Of a stretch of 64,000 nt of DNA, positions 24,066-36,473 are shown in pieces. This DNA is from Lindgomyces ingoldianus (lineage: Eukaryota; Ascomycota; Dothideomycetes; Pleosporales; Lindgomycetaceae): assembly GCF_010093535.1 (NCBI RefSeq), contig NW_022985192.1, positions 231,369 to 295,368 on the forward strand. The letters are read 5' to 3'. The notes under the pieces are model-generated. The model ran no database searches. It worked only from the letters and a program-made list of their open reading frames with translations, and was not told the DNA's origin. Numbering within the stretch: the stretch's first letter is position 1; each line of letters opens with the position of its first letter. The position numbers and the translations under genes were made by a program.

Positions 24066-24330
24066 GTGGCTTCGACTTTTGGGCGAGGCTGCTGCCCAGC
24101 TCCACCACAGTTAAAACGAAAGATGCTTATCCCTTTGTGGCTTCGGCTTTTGGACGAGGCTGCTTCCCAGCTCCACCGAAGTTCAAATGAAAGATGCTTA
24201 TCCCTTTGTGGCTTCGGCTTTTGCATAGGGCCGGTATCCAGCTCCACTGAAGTTAAACGAAAGGTGCTTATCCCTTTGTTGCTTCGGCTTCCGCATGAGG
24301 TTGCGGTCTAGCTCCACAGAACGGAAGATG
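24066..24330. repeat. 71-bp tandem repeat, about 3.7 copies, in a promoter
   Basis: Units start at 24066, 24137, 24208 and about 24278, each beginning GTGGCTTCGGC or a close variant and ending GCTTATCCCTTT. Copies 1 and 2 are most alike; the fourth is truncated and diverged. The array ends about 85 bp before the ATG of the secreted gene at 24415, so it occupies that gene's promoter or 5' UTR. An open frame runs through much of the array but shows no protein-like conservation. Confidence 0.85.
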
Positions 24331-24414
24331 TTTAAGACTGAGATGCCGCCATATATACGTGCCCACCTTTCGCACAGAAGTCTCTCTTTTAAGCCTTACT
24401 CTGAATTGTGCAAT

Positions 24415-25662
24415 ATGGTCAAATCAATTGTTTACGTTCTCTCTCTTCTTTCCCTTGCGTTATCGGCGTTGACAGCTCTCCCACCTAATTCGATATGTTC
24501 TTCTCTGCCCGCTTCATGTTCAAGGGTTCCAGCATCTGAGAGCAAGGCATGCAGTTCCATCATTGGTATGCAGGTATGGGCCCTGTTAGTGTACCAGGCT
24601 AATTAGATCAGAAGAGAAACGGCTCCAAAAGACAACCTGTGAGGTGCCTTCTACTACAGTCACGAAACTGTGACTGTGACCCCCAATGAAAAGACCACGA
24701 CAGTTTCCAAGACTGTTGTCCAATCTATTGGCCTGTATGATTCATTATATCAAGTCTAAGAAAATGTCATCTTACAAAATATTTTCAGAACGTCTCTCGA
24801 AACGGCATTTTCTACTGCTGTGACAACAAATATCGTCTCCAGTCAAACAGCCATCATCGTCACCGAGACTATCCACCAGACAGTAAAGACCACGTCGTGA
24901 GTTCTTCTGGATTCCCTGTGACGGAAACCAGTCGAGTAACCCCGTCCTAGAACATCAACCGCCACTACCACAACGGGTTACCCACGCCAGTGTATAGTGC
25001 CCCGTAATGTTCATCTCGAGCGAAAAGATGAAGTCCCATCATGTTGCAGTAAGCGATACTGACTCCCTTCTGTTAACTGCCTTTTCTAAAACAATCCTGC
25101 AGAATGCTTCCTCACGACTACTAAGAAGTGTGGGACAGCCACGAGCACGGTGACTAAGACAGCAATTACTCCTCTAGTTACAAAAACCATAACCGTATAC
25201 TCAACTGTCTTCTCAGCGACTATTAACAAGACCACTCAACTTGCAACATCGACAGCCACAAGTACCACGATAAACACAAGCACCATCACTAGCTCTATCA
25301 CCATCGTCGATTCAACGCAGACATCTACAACCACATCCACAACAACAGTAGCTTTCGACGCTTGTGCGACTCCCTTTACTCTTGGCATAAACCGGAAACC
25401 CTCCAGCCTCAACGTCCAGCTCGGTATGACTGGCGACACAGGAAGCCTCACCCAATGCTGCGAAAATTGCTACATGAACAAAAACTGCGTGTACTACGCG
25501 GTCAATGCAGCAGTGGATATCTGTTATGTTTCCTTCTCGAAGAAGACAGGCGCTGGATGTGTGACAGCCGAGTGTCCGCTTGGGCTGCAGGACGGAGATC
25601 TGTTATCGGGTGATGGGAATACTTATGGGTTTGGGCCTTGCTCGAGCGGGTTTGTGGCTTGA
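24415..25662 (+). CDS. Thr-rich secreted protein with C-terminal Cys-rich (PAN/apple-like) domain, 5 exons
   Basis: Exons 24415-24584, 24660-24734, 24789-24896, 24951-25048 and 25103-25662 give 336 residues in consistent phase; the first donor (GTTAGT) is the least certain. A signal peptide (about residues 1-20) precedes a Cys pair region, then a long Thr/Ser/Val-rich, mucin-like stretch that should be heavily O-glycosylated. The last about 100 residues hold six or more Cys in a pattern such as LTQCCENCYMNKNC...CYVS, resembling the PAN/apple folds fungi use on wall or adhesion proteins. There is no C-terminal hydrophobic tail, so no GPI anchor is expected. A cell-wall or extracellular binding role is inferred. 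Confidence 0.72.
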
Positions 25663-25972
25663 GAGGATAATCCTAGGTCTTCAAGATGCTAACACCGAGT
25701 GGATCGTTCGAGTACTAAGTTCGAGCGGTGGAAATCAAGTAATACGACTTTCGCCTTCCCGCATTTATATCATAGCTTTAATGTAAGACTTGAGCAGCTA
25801 CTTTCATAGTGTCGTTTCGCATCACATCAAACCGAAACACCAAATTACCACATTACGAACCCTGCTCATTAAGCCCAAACCCCCAGTCACCACCCCTTCC
25901 GCTTCCATCCCATCCACACCCGCCCCTCTCCCGCCTCCGACTCTGAATACGGGCTTTTTCCAATACCTGTTC

Positions 25973-27787
25973 TCATCCATTTCTCCTCACAAAATCCCAA
26001 AAACTCCTTTGCTCCTCCTGCTCCCTCTTCTCTTTCACCTTCATTTCATCCAAAAGATCTTTCCTCATTGTCTCGGAGATTCTAGTCCAAGGCACGATAC
26101 AGCAACCGTTATTCATCTCCGAAGACAAACGCGCATAAAACCCCGTCTTAGCTGCGAACGCATTCATATGTAGTCGTGGCCAAGATAGATACTTCACTCA
26201 CAGAGTTATGCCTATATAAATTGGTGTTCGCGACGCCTATGTTCTGAGCAACTCTGATGATGCCATGCAACTGATCGCTTCGACGCGCAAGTACTGAATC
26301 TAGGAATAGGTACTCTATTCCACATGTCACATAAGCTCGGGCCTTGTCTTTTGGCGGTGTAGTCAGTTCAGAGATGATGCCTCCTTGAAGGGCTAATAGA
26401 TCGACGATTTGACTCCCACTCCAGACCACCTGCACGGAACCCAAGCGTAAGCTCGAATCTTCTTAGTAGCGGCTTTAAGTAGTGGAAGAAAAATCTGTGC
26501 ACACTGGTCAATCGATGAGTTAGACTGACTTCGGCGCGTCAAACCAGAGATTGTAATGTAAATCTGTCGCCGACCGTCCTTGTGGATCCGTCGGTCGGAT
26601 GACTCTATCGACTTATCATGCCTCTATTCACTAAGCTTAGAGTGGTGTTAGTGAGAACCCTGAGGGCGGTAAGGGAGTTGATTGGACTATATAGAGAGGC
26701 CGAAGGGCTGCCCTCTAGCCTGGGACTTAGGGAGACTTACTCCCAAAGCAGCCTTCTTCACCCGAACTTTCGACTCTTCGGCATCTCCACTCGGTTTCTA
26801 GTATCAAGTCCCCGATTTTGACAAGGGAATCCATAACCAGCCGCGCTGGATTAACACAAGGTCAATGCGTCATGGAGCCGTAGGTAGTAAATATTCCACA
26901 CCGGATTACCAATGTAGCTATCGTTTACAGTCTCAACGTATGCCCTCAGATCTCTTAAAATGCTGAGATTATCCCTAGCCGCATCGATATCAGGACAGTA
27001 TACCTCTAAATTCCTCTTAGCAACCAATCTCACTTACTTTGTTGGAAAAGTTAGCCGCAGAAACCTTACTCATGCCTTCGTGGAGGCGAGAGCATGTTTG
27101 AGATCTACGGCTATCATCTCCGCCAGAATTCCTGCTTGAAGATATTTCTCCGGGCGGGAATTTAACTCAGCCTTACTTGTCAAAGCCTCAATGCCGAATG
27201 CAACGAGTATCTCATATATTCCTTCTGTATACCACTCTTCGTTAGTATCAAACTCTAGAGTTAGCACCAGGTGCACGCTTAGCCCGTTTAGGTTAGGATT
27301 TCCCATTCCGTCTTCTACAATGTTATCCTGAAGAAAAAGGTCTTAGATATTTGGCCATATGATCGTACATTAACGTGAATTCATTGTTGTACGAAATCGT
27401 TTCGAGAAACTCATGAAGGCTACGATTCAGCCCAATATGGAACCCCTTTGCCTTCACCTTGGTTCCAGCAAGAAGCCAGGACCACCATTCCGCTGTTATC
27501 CTAGCACCCGCTGCACTCTCGCCCTCTGCTTACTGACCGTCGCCCTATGCCTCAATACCCGCCGGCTTCCCGCCACCATCCCGTTCAAGTGCCTTTGTTC
27601 TACGATACCCGCGAATATCCGCCGGAAGCCGAATCATATACCCAGTGGTCCCGGACACTGTCAGCTGCACCTGACCGATTGATAGCTGGTCCCAACAAGG
27701 CTCGCTTTTGTAATGATGCAAGGTCTGAATTTCTGTGGCATTTCCAGGAGATGCGGATGGGGAAGGAAGGGTAGGTGTATTTATCAC
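25973..27787 (-). other. Minus-strand open frames, possible broken gene
   Basis: Four minus-strand frames (27787-27545, 27306-27070, 27033-26851 and 26444-25973 in two overlapping frames) have protein-like composition. Examples are LTLEFDTNEEWYTEGIYEIL, RDLRAYVETVNDSYIGNPVW and CGIEYLFLDSVLARR. I could not join them through good splice sites; the 27306 and 27033 segments are separated by stops and only a 22-nt candidate intron. The 26460-26840 interval between them is non-coding. This may be a multi-exon gene I cannot resolve or the remains of one, perhaps split by an insertion. No family recognised. Confidence 0.3.
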
Positions 27788-27921
27788 GGCTGGGCTGCGC
27801 TTTGTTCTGGGGTTTTATTTTGGGGTATTAAGCACCGGTTCACGGCCGGAATACTAGAGCTTGATTTTATTACTTGGATAGATTGTATCCGGTAGTACGG
27901 CCAAGTAACAATATTGCGACG

Positions 27922-29663
27922 ATGGAGTTCCTGCTGAGCGTCGCGCATCATCTCCTCACGTCTCCACTTCTCCTCCTCGCCATCATCTTCGGTATCATAA
28001 TACTATACGTGAGTTTCCGTCTCAGCGCCTTCAATTCCAATCCCAAGACTAACCATACCCCAGGTATCTGTAATAATCACCTACCGTCTAACCCTCCATC
28101 CACTATCTCAATACCCCGGTCCCTTCCTCGCCAAAATCACCGACTGCCATCTGGCTTGGTACGCTTATCGTGGCTCCCGTCACCTCGAATTCCAACGCTG
28201 CCACGAAAAATATGGTCCCTACGTACGCATGGGTCCGAATTTTCTCTCCATTAACACCTCCACGGCGCTAAAATCGATCTACGGGTTTCGTGCTAATGTC
28301 AAGAAAGCCGACTTTTATACTGCGTTCCCGGCGAATAAGAAGACGGTGAACGTGCACAGTAGTATTGATAAAATGCAACATGCAAGGAAGAGACGCGTGA
28401 TGAGTCATGCGTTTAGCGATGCTGCGATTAAGAACTTGGAGAAGTATATTTTGGCGAACGTGAGGACGGCATGTAGGTTGCTAGGGGAACGGTCAGGGAA
28501 TGTAAGTGTTGGGGGGGTTGAGAAGAGTGGGTTAGGCGGGTGGAAGGAGGAGTGGAATGTGGCGAATTGGTGTAATTGGCTGGTATTTGATATTATGGGA
28601 GATTTAGTGTTTGGAAAGGCGTTTGGAATGTTGGAGAGTCCGGCTAATAGGTTTGCGGTCGATCTAGTAGGGAACGCCGCGCATAGACATCTCATTGTAA
28701 GTCTAAGGAAGATATCTAAAGGAGTCCAGTTGCTGATAATGGTAGTGCGGAACTCATCTTACGATCCACAACTGGCACCTTGACAAAATTCTGTTCCGCA
28801 AGATTGCAGCGCAAAGGGGCCAGTACATGCAGTACAGCAAATCCCAGGCTGTGGAAAGAACGAAGCTTGGGGTCGACGTCGATAGGAAGGACTTCTTCTA
28901 CTATCTCCTAAATGCGAAGGATCCAGAGACCGGGAAAGGATTCAGTATGGACGAACTATGGGGTGAATCGAACCTTCTCATCATTGCTGGCTCCGATACA
29001 ACATCTACAGCAATGGCTGGGACATTCTTCTACCTCGCGCACAACGCCAACGCACTAGAGAAAATTGCCAAGGAGATCCGGCAGGCGTTCTCGGATGTCG
29101 AGGAAATCGTGTCAGGGCCGAAGTTGAGCGCATGCGCTTACCTGCGTGCCTGTATCGACGAGACCATGCGTATGACCCCTCCGGTTGCCGGCGCTCTGCC
29201 CAGGGAAGTCCTACCGGGAGGTATTGAAATCGATGGTCATCACATCCCCGCCGGCATCGACGTAGGAGTACCCCACTACGCGATACACCACAACCCTGCT
29301 TACTATCCCAAACCATTCGATTACATTCCAGAGCGTTGGTTGCCGGATCACAGATCTAATCCTCTCCATGCGGTTCTCTCAGACGCACACAATGCATTTT
29401 GTCCATTTAGCATTGGACCCAGGGGCTGTATCGGAAAGGGGTTAGCGTATGTTGAGCTAACCGTCACAATCGCTAGAGTGCTGTTCTTGTATGATTTACG
29501 GCTGGCCCCGGGAACGACATTGGGAGAAGGCGGTTCAGACTTGGAGATTGGGCGGACGAGGTCTAGTGAATATCAGATTGAAGACCGGTTTGCAAGCATG
29601 AAGGATGGGCCAGTCTTGCAATTCCGAGCCAAAGGAGAGCATAGCTTCAATAAAAGATTGTGA
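27922..29663 (+). CDS. Cytochrome P450 monooxygenase, 3 exons
   Basis: Exons 27922-28008, 28064-28696 and 28746-29663 all join in phase 0 and give 545 residues. An N-terminal membrane anchor (residues 8-32, Leu/Ile-rich) fits endoplasmic reticulum attachment, followed by the Pro-rich hinge (LSQYPGPFLAK). The I-helix oxygen-binding motif AGSDTTSTA, the K-helix ETMR, PERW and the heme loop FSIGPRGCIGKG (Cys at about 468) are all present, so the enzyme should be active. The sequence resembles fungal P450s of secondary metabolism and detoxification, but no CYP family or substrate can be named safely. No synthase or other biosynthetic backbone gene lies within this window. Confidence 0.93.
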
Positions 29664-31015
29664 GTAGCATGATCAGAAGGTAGCTCTGATGGATCTGCCA
29701 TTATAATATTCAATTTGAGTCTCCGTACTCTGATTAGTTCTGGTTCCTGAGCATTCACTTTTAATATGTTCCACCATCCTACCCTTCCAAATTGCTGCCT
29801 TTAGCTAAGGCCGGGCCGTGCTCCTTAAGGTTGTCGAGTAAATGATGAGTGGGTTTTGCAAAGTTGACTTTAAAGCGTCTCTTGGAGAGATATTGCGTGT
29901 TTGAAGTCTTTCGAGCATGCTCTACTTTTTTTGTTTGCAAATCTCCAAAGAGAATCTACCTAGGGACAGACCCCCTTTTAGGTTTACTAAATCCGAGTAG
30001 GCTTAATCCCTCAACATTCAAGTAACAGAAGGTCTCATATAGCTTCCAGGAAGAAATGGTAGACCCTGGGGGTTTGGCACTTTTCCAATACATAGTGGTC
30101 TTTGCTCCTTTATGGTCCTAAAAGGATCCCTTCGGGGAAAACTACTAGTGGCTGTCGAAATCTGGCCTCTTAAGACTGCTTGATTTGACAACGATTTGAC
30201 ACCGCATAAAGTAATTTAACCTATTCCTCTGCTGCGTCTGAGAAATGCTCTATTTATACTAGGAATTGAGCTAAAAACAAATTTTTCGCTAGACATCAAC
30301 ATCTGGCAAAACACCTCATTGCATTCACTGAAAGGTCCAAACACAATCCCGATCCATTCGCTAGATGGTGAGTTAGTGAGGGTGCCTTTCCCAGCCCTTT
30401 TCGAAATACGCCGCAACGGGTACCCGAAATGACAAATATCTAATTTAGATTCATTCTAGAGTAGGTTCATAGTAGTCTTCTTCTTCTTTTCTGCGTCTAG
30501 AACTTCATGTTTCCCTTAAGTACTTCTACTCGTCACGCCACAGCCAAGATATCGTCATTGAAGCACCGAAACTACGAATAGGATCGTATCAGGGTCCAGC
30601 AAACTAGAATACCAAGCGACCGAAAAGGGATCGGACATTCCGAAGTAGTCAACTCGTCGTTGTCGTCATCTGAAAGCATTTATGGAGACCAGCGATGCTT
30701 CATGACTGTGAGTTAAGAGGATTAGAGGGAGGGGAAAAGGAAGAAGAGCAATCTGCGAGATGAACAATGCAAAGCTGAAGAAAGTGAGGGGTATAGGATT
30801 GCGAGAAAGAAGAAGGCGTAGCTGTATCAGGGGTGCCAAGCTTGTATGACGGCATCCAATTAATAGGGCTTCATATTAATTTCTCCGGTAACGTTATTTA
30901 CAAAGTCACAAGCTTATTTTCACAACCACCAACCTTTCTTCTAAAATCCCACCATTCTTCCTCCACCCTTGTAGGGCAGGCGGTGGCTGTGCCCTTCTAC
31001 GCGTATATCTCTTAT
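29664..31015. other. Intergenic, no gene
   Basis: About 1.35 kb between the 3' ends of the P450 and the CFEM gene. No convincing coding sequence, RNA gene or repeat was seen; the longest frames are below 70 codons, apart from frames antisense to the CFEM gene's 3' end. Confidence 0.5.
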
Positions 31016-31981
31016 TTATCTCCTCTCCGGCAATTCAGCAGGATTATAAGGTTGCTGTACTCCAGGATAATACTGCTGCTGTACTTCAGGCACATGATAT
31101 CCTTGTACAGGCGCAGCAGGCATCTCTGGCACGTTGCTCTTCGTTGCCATCTCCGCTCCCAAGACTTGTCCACTCGAATCGAGTTCCGCTGGCCCAGGTC
31201 CAGCCATTTGTGGTTGCTGAGCTATCGCGGCATTCTTTCTGTTCCGTTTCCCAAGCCAGAACCCTAGTCCAACTAGTCCAGCTAGTATAATTATTCCTAG
31301 AGGAACTCCCAAACCGATGCCAACTTTGGCACCAGTACTAAGACCACCTCCACCACCGTTGTTTGAATTCGAGGGCCCCGTCTCGATAGGGCTGTTCGTA
31401 GCTCGTGAAGTGCCGGTCGGGATTGATGTTCTTGAGCTAGTGAAAGAAGCATCAAATGATGTGGAGGAGTCGAAAAGCGAGACCGAGATGTCGATACCGC
31501 TTTCTGGGAACCCACTTGGGCCAGCTGCACGGTCTTCAAGATCGGGGAAACGGAGTTCGAGACGGTCCCCAGTAGTTTCGGTTGAGTCTTCAATCGGAGA
31601 ACCAACGGCTATTCGCAGGCCAAATTAGCGAACGATTCAATCTCAAGTGAGGATTGCTTTTTTCTACACATACCTGCGCACAGCTCGCGAAGGAAGTTTT
31701 GTGCTTCACTCAATGGTCCACCCTCACACGAGGCGGTCACGCATTTCATCAACCGGGGGATGTAATCGCCATCGGAACAAGCGCAGACAAAGTCTGTGTT
31801 TTTACACGTGGTTTTTGTGACACCGACGCATTGTTGCTTAATGAATTTGTTAGGGAGAGATTGATGACTGAGCATATGGTCGGAAACATACTGCACAAGC
31901 AGGAAGGCCTTGAGCAAAGACATTCGACGTTATAAGCGCAATGCTGAGAAACAACGACGCGCGTAAATTGGAAGACTTCAT
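31016..31981 (-). CDS. CFEM-domain membrane protein, 3 exons
   Basis: Exons 31981-31892, 31836-31674 and 31608-31016 give 281 residues. Signal peptide 1-24 (ends TSNVFAQ) runs straight into the CFEM domain: GLPACA at the exon 1 end, then QQC, TTC, VCAC, MKC, ASC and ELC, for the full eight cysteines. A Ser/Thr/Gly-rich linker follows, then one membrane helix (GVPLGIIILAGLVGLGFWLG), a basic stop-transfer (KRNRK) and a Pro/Gln-rich cytoplasmic tail ending ELPERR. CFEM proteins bind heme or act at the cell surface, some in host interaction. The membrane helix and tail fit a surface sensor-like form rather than a GPI-anchored one. The first intron ends in AAG (TTCATTAAG), an uncommon acceptor, but the cysteine register requires it. 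Confidence 0.9.
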
Positions 31982-32709
31982 TGTATCTATGTAGGAGTGA
32001 CAAAGCGACGTAAGTTCGAAGGAAAATATTGATTAGGAGACGAGAAACGCGGGAAAGATCTCAGTTGTCCCCTTATCAAACCTCCTGAGGCTCAACATCC
32101 CCAAGAAATTGAGTTGTCAACAAGCCACCAAGCCTGGTCGGCGCTGTGCTCGCATCATGACACCAACTTAGACCATGTCGCGCTATCTCCCCCATGTCAA
32201 TCATGTCAATCATGCAAGCGTTAGTTTTGATTCGAGGCCGAAGAGCGAATACGGCAAGCCTGTGCGAAAGCAGCCTAGAGCCAAGTCTCGCGTGCAGCCA
32301 CAGTCACAGCCTTGCCTTCTCGGCAAGAGACGGGTGAGGGGTTTTGGGGTCCAAAAGCACTCTCAAGTGTTCGAAGGGGAACGAAGGTCATTGACGTCCA
32401 TTAAACGTCTTCCAAATGCCTAGATTAACCGATTCTGCAATAATGCAACATGGTTGATAAGGCAAGCGGACCAAGGATGTCTTGATGTTGACGACAGTAC
32501 ATCGCGTAAGCCAAATCGGGCGTAGTGTGCATTATATAAGCCGTATTCACAAATCAAAAGGAGACGCCGCTCTCATTTTCAGAACTGCAAAACTCAGTTT
32601 ACCCAAAAGGAAGTTTAGCAAGGCTGCGCTGAAGTACAGATACCTACTCATCTTAACTAACGCCCTTTCATCCTATTTCATCCTACTCAATCTTGAATCA
32701 CTTCGCGCC
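31982..32709. other. Intergenic, no gene
   Basis: Promoter side of the CFEM gene and 3' side of the AAA ATPase gene. Plus-strand frames at 32175 and 32482 lack features. A short direct duplication (GTCAATCAT) is at about 32194-32211. Nothing else seen. Confidence 0.45.
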
Positions 32710-34324
32710 TTACATCATCCCAGCAGCCCAATCACTAACTTCCAAGAGGGCTTTCTTCGGATCGCCTCGACAACCCTGGAGGAAATTCTGAAGCTGGGCA
32801 GGAGTAACCGCATCCTCCGGAATGAATTTCGAAAAGGCTTCACTCATGCCCTGAATTTCAGTTTGATCGATACCCGAAGCGACAGCAGCACGTCCGACAA
32901 GTCGCATGAACATCGATTTTGCAACATCGAGTGACACATATCCAAAGTAGATCTTCTTGTCAATGCGTCCAGGGCGGATGAGCGCCTCATCCAGTGAATC
33001 CGGGTTGTTGGAGGTCATGATCAGAAGACGACCCTCCTGGGATGCGGTACCATCGATAGCGTTGAGAAGACCGCTAAGAGTTAGTCGAGGAGCTCTTACG
33101 TACATGTCGTCGTCAGTTTCAATTGGTTCAGCCGATTTTTGACGACCAATGCCCGCTGAATCGATATCCTCGATGACGACTACGCACTTTTCCGGCAGAG
33201 AGAGAAATAGCATATGGAGATAGGAGTCGTTGATTTGGTTGGCTGCGAGATCAATCATATAGATGTCGCACTCTAAATGAGAAGAAAGAGCAGCACTGAA
33301 GCTGGTTTTCCCTGTGCCTGGCGGACCATGGAAGAGATATCCGCGACGATATGGGATGCCGGAATCAGTGTAGGTATACTTGGTCTCCGGAAGGTAGTAA
33401 TCCTCCGCATCTCGTATCAACTCTTCCTTAACAGTTGCATCCATGTCCACGGTATCAAGCCTACGTACGCTTTTCCGGACAGCCGACCAATGCCCATGGG
33501 CAAGGTAGGGTCCACCATTGGCGCCGATGAAGTAGATAGTAGTGGTTTCTCCCTTGTTACGAATCTTAAAGTCCCGGCAGGTCTGAAGGAACTCGTGAAG
33601 AGGCGACAAGCTACGACCGAGGGTACTAACGTGAATGCTGCTCTGACCCTGTCGGCTTCTGCTTCTGGAAGCAGAGATATCTCCAGCCGAATAGGGGAAA
33701 GCACGTGAAAACTTGAACGGCCGCAAACCAATCCTGTGCGGTTGTCAACGTCTAGAACCTCAAATCTCACGGGCGGACTTACCAAAAAACTTTATTTCCC
33801 ATCGGAAGCGTCGAGTGAAGGTTACTGGATGTATTATTTGTATTGGTGGCCTGAGAGCGCTTGCGGGGTTGGGGGAGCATATAGTCCGTGAAAGGGTCTT
33901 GAATAACACCGCCGGTGACAACGTGACCATTTGTTGTACCTTTCTGCATAACATGCACTACCATCCATTCCATAATCTCCTTAGCAGCAGCGTCAGACTC
34001 GTAGATACTAACGGTAGAAGTGAAGTAGTCTGTAAATAGCTGCTTTAGATATGCGAAGACTGGAAAGGCTGCTCTGTACAAGGCAACTGTCGCTAAGATG
34101 CTGTCGAGGCTGTATCCTGGCCGGAGACGAGAGGCTACCCGCTGAAGGATTTCGAGAATGGGGAGACCTTGAGAAACCGAATTCTTCTGATGAGTGGGAA
34201 CAATACCATTATCTGGGAGGTCTTGGATCAAGGCGGATCTGTTCTGGTATATGTTTGATATTGCAGGGATTGGGAGTCCATGGTGGACAAGTCCAGTTTG
34301 GTAGAATTGGCTCCTACCCGTCAT
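32710..34324 (-). CDS. BCS1-like AAA ATPase, 2 exons
   Basis: Exons 34324-33783 and 33733-32710 give 521 residues; the phase-2 intron (GTAAGT...CACAG) rebuilds VFWIGLRPFKF. The N-terminal half carries a hydrophobic helix (about residues 74-90) and the BCS1 N-terminal domain (WMVVHVMQ through FIGANGGPYL). The AAA domain follows: Walker A GPPGTGKT (317-324), Walker B VVVIEDID, sensor MTSNNPDSLD and arginine fingers in LIRPGRIDKK. Mitochondrial Bcs1 moves the folded Rieske protein across the inner membrane. Fungi have several paralogs with divergent N-terminal regions. This one has an unusually long N-terminal extension and is more likely a paralog than the housekeeping copy; its partner is unknown. 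Confidence 0.88.
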
Positions 34325-35227
34325 TCTGTCAGCAGATAAATGTCAAATGTCTCTTGCAATAATTGGCCAAAACGCCGAAAAGAAGTGCCAAACGCCCCTA
34401 AACGTAGCTGTCGCGTGGTTGGTGAGGAGAAGGTTCTTCAGCTCGGGGTTGAACTGATGCATCGCAATGACAATAAGCGAGCGCGCCAAGCTGCATTGGG
34501 GCAACGCTGGGGCTTGGCAGTGAGGCAGCAGTGGACATCGGGAATATCACCGAGTACTCGACACCGGTGAGCCTCAATCACTGGAAAGGTTTGAGGTTGA
34601 AGAAAGCGAAAGAATATTGCTGTATCCAGAACATGAAGTGCATACTAGTGTATGTCCTGAATCGGGACTTAGATGAAAAAACGATGCTAGCGAGTGGGTA
34701 GTTCTGAACAGGTTGAGATTATTAAGGGGGTTTGCATACAGCGCTCCTAACAAGAAAGAATCCTAAGAAATCGCCTTCAGCAATAACACACCTTTTAACA
34801 AACCCTTGAGCTCTTCCAGGCGGTGCTGAGCCGGGATGCCGATGATATGGTGTGATGAACCACAGCGAGCCCGAAGAATTATTAAAATTGGTGAAGGATG
34901 GTCATATAAATGGATAGAATTGCCAAGTTAGAGTTTAGCCGAATAAAAATGTTTGGTGACGCTCCGACCGGAATGTGCTGCTCAAAGAGTTCAATGTCGA
35001 AGTCATAACCCGCATGTTGACGCTCAACAGGCGTGAAGCGAGCGCTTGACTACATCGGGATGGCTTCCTACGTCATAACGGGTATTCACCTTTGACATCG
35101 AATTTTGGCTTAGATATCCAGGAACACGATCAACACACACTTTCCCATCGTTTCCTTCCAACAAATTTCTCTAACTGCGAAGACTTACACCCACCGAATC
35201 AAACCTGACTAGACACCGAACTCAATA
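34325..35227. promoter_or_regulatory. Shared upstream region, divergent AAA ATPase and dehydrogenase
   Basis: About 900 bp between divergent starts. A CRE-like TACGTCA lies at about 35069, roughly 160 bp before the dehydrogenase ATG. CT-rich leader DNA (35140-35175) precedes that start. No coding sequence supported. Confidence 0.35.
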
Positions 35228-36280
35228 ATGGTTAAAACATCCGAACTCCACGTTACGAAACTCTTTTCTGTCAAGGGCTACGTCTGTGTAGTTACCGGAG
35301 GCGGGTCAGGCATCGGCTTGATGTCTGCGCAGGCTTTGGCTGCAAATGGTGAGCTTTACCCTTCTATGACGATCCTAGAGCTTTTAGGGTGAGCTAACCA
35401 ATGGTACGTAGGCGCTAAGGTGTATATTACGGGACGACGTATGCTATGTTACATAACATGTTTATTTCAGGATTCTCAGAATTAACTCCGAGTGCAGGAA
35501 CTGAAGCTCTTGAAAAGGCCGCAAAGTCTCACGATCCTGGAGAGGGTGGCAAGATCATCCCGTATCTCCCAGAGCACCAAATGTAGTCAACCAAAAACAC
35601 TAACCGCAGGTAGATTCGGGCCTTGTGACGTAACTAAAAAATATGATCTTGAGAAGTTGTATGGCGAAATTGCTTCAAAGGAGAGATACATCAACCTCCT
35701 AATATGCGCTGCTGGCATCTCTGGCACCAAGGCTGAGCCAGATCAAGAATCAGCTTCATCTCTGAAAGAGAAGCTCTGGAAAAATGAGACCTTTGAGCAA
35801 TGGAACGAGACGTACAAGACCGACGTCACTTCCGTGTATTTCACCACCGTCGCTCTACTTCCACTTCTTCAGGCCGGTACCAAGACTCAAGGACACCTAT
35901 CTGCTTCCGTGATAGTTATCTCGAGTATGTCGGGCATCATGCGCCACGCACAGGGCCATTTCTCATACAATGCCGCAAAGGGGGGAACCGTACATCTGAC
36001 GAAGCTCATGTCGGCTGAGTTCCAGAAAGTCCGCGTCCGCGTCAACAGCATTGCACCAGGCTACTTCCCGAGCGAGATGACGACAAAGGAGAGCGGCGAT
36101 GATATGAAGAGTAAACTTCCAGACGAGAAGGTGCAAGAAAAGGGGCATGTACCAATGGGGAGGGCAGGGAGTGATGAGGAGATGGCGCAGGCGGTTCTCT
36201 TCTTAGCAAAAAATGCGTATGTGAATGGTGAGATTATTGCGGTCGATGGCGGCGTATTAAATGTCGTAGCTGGGAGATAG
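35228..36280 (+). CDS. Short-chain dehydrogenase/reductase, 4 exons
   Basis: Exons 35228-35348, 35412-35438 (27 nt), 35498-35561 and 35614-36280 give 292 residues with matching phases. The cofactor motif TGGGSGIG is at 23-30, the adenine-side segment is VYITGRR, CAAG is the NAG-type strand, and the active site comprises Ser in VISSMSG, Y189 and K193 (YNAAK). NSIAPGYFPSEMT and the C-terminal VDGG are classical SDR features. TGR rather than Asp at the end of beta-2 suggests NADP(H). Substrate unknown. The start context is good (CAATAATGG). It converges with the small secreted protein gene downstream. The 27-nt second exon was set by phase and by restoring the ITGRRTEALEKA sequence. Confidence 0.88.
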
Positions 36281-36473
36281 ATGAGATGTGATAGTAGTGT
36301 TTGAAAGGCCACTTAGAAAGTGACGGCCTAGGGTTCAAGGGCAGTCAAACTGGATGACCGGGTGAATAGAAAACGGAATGAATACACATAACCAGACTTT
36401 TAGGATCTTTCTGCTTGAATAAGGCCTCTCTTCATTGAATCTAGCCCCATGAATTCCCTCCTCAGCCCCCAAT

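Noticed and set aside
27922..29663. P450 as part of a secondary-metabolite cluster with the GMC oxidase and dehydrogenase
   Set aside because: No polyketide, peptide or terpene synthase, transporter or cluster regulator occurs nearby, and unrelated genes lie between them.
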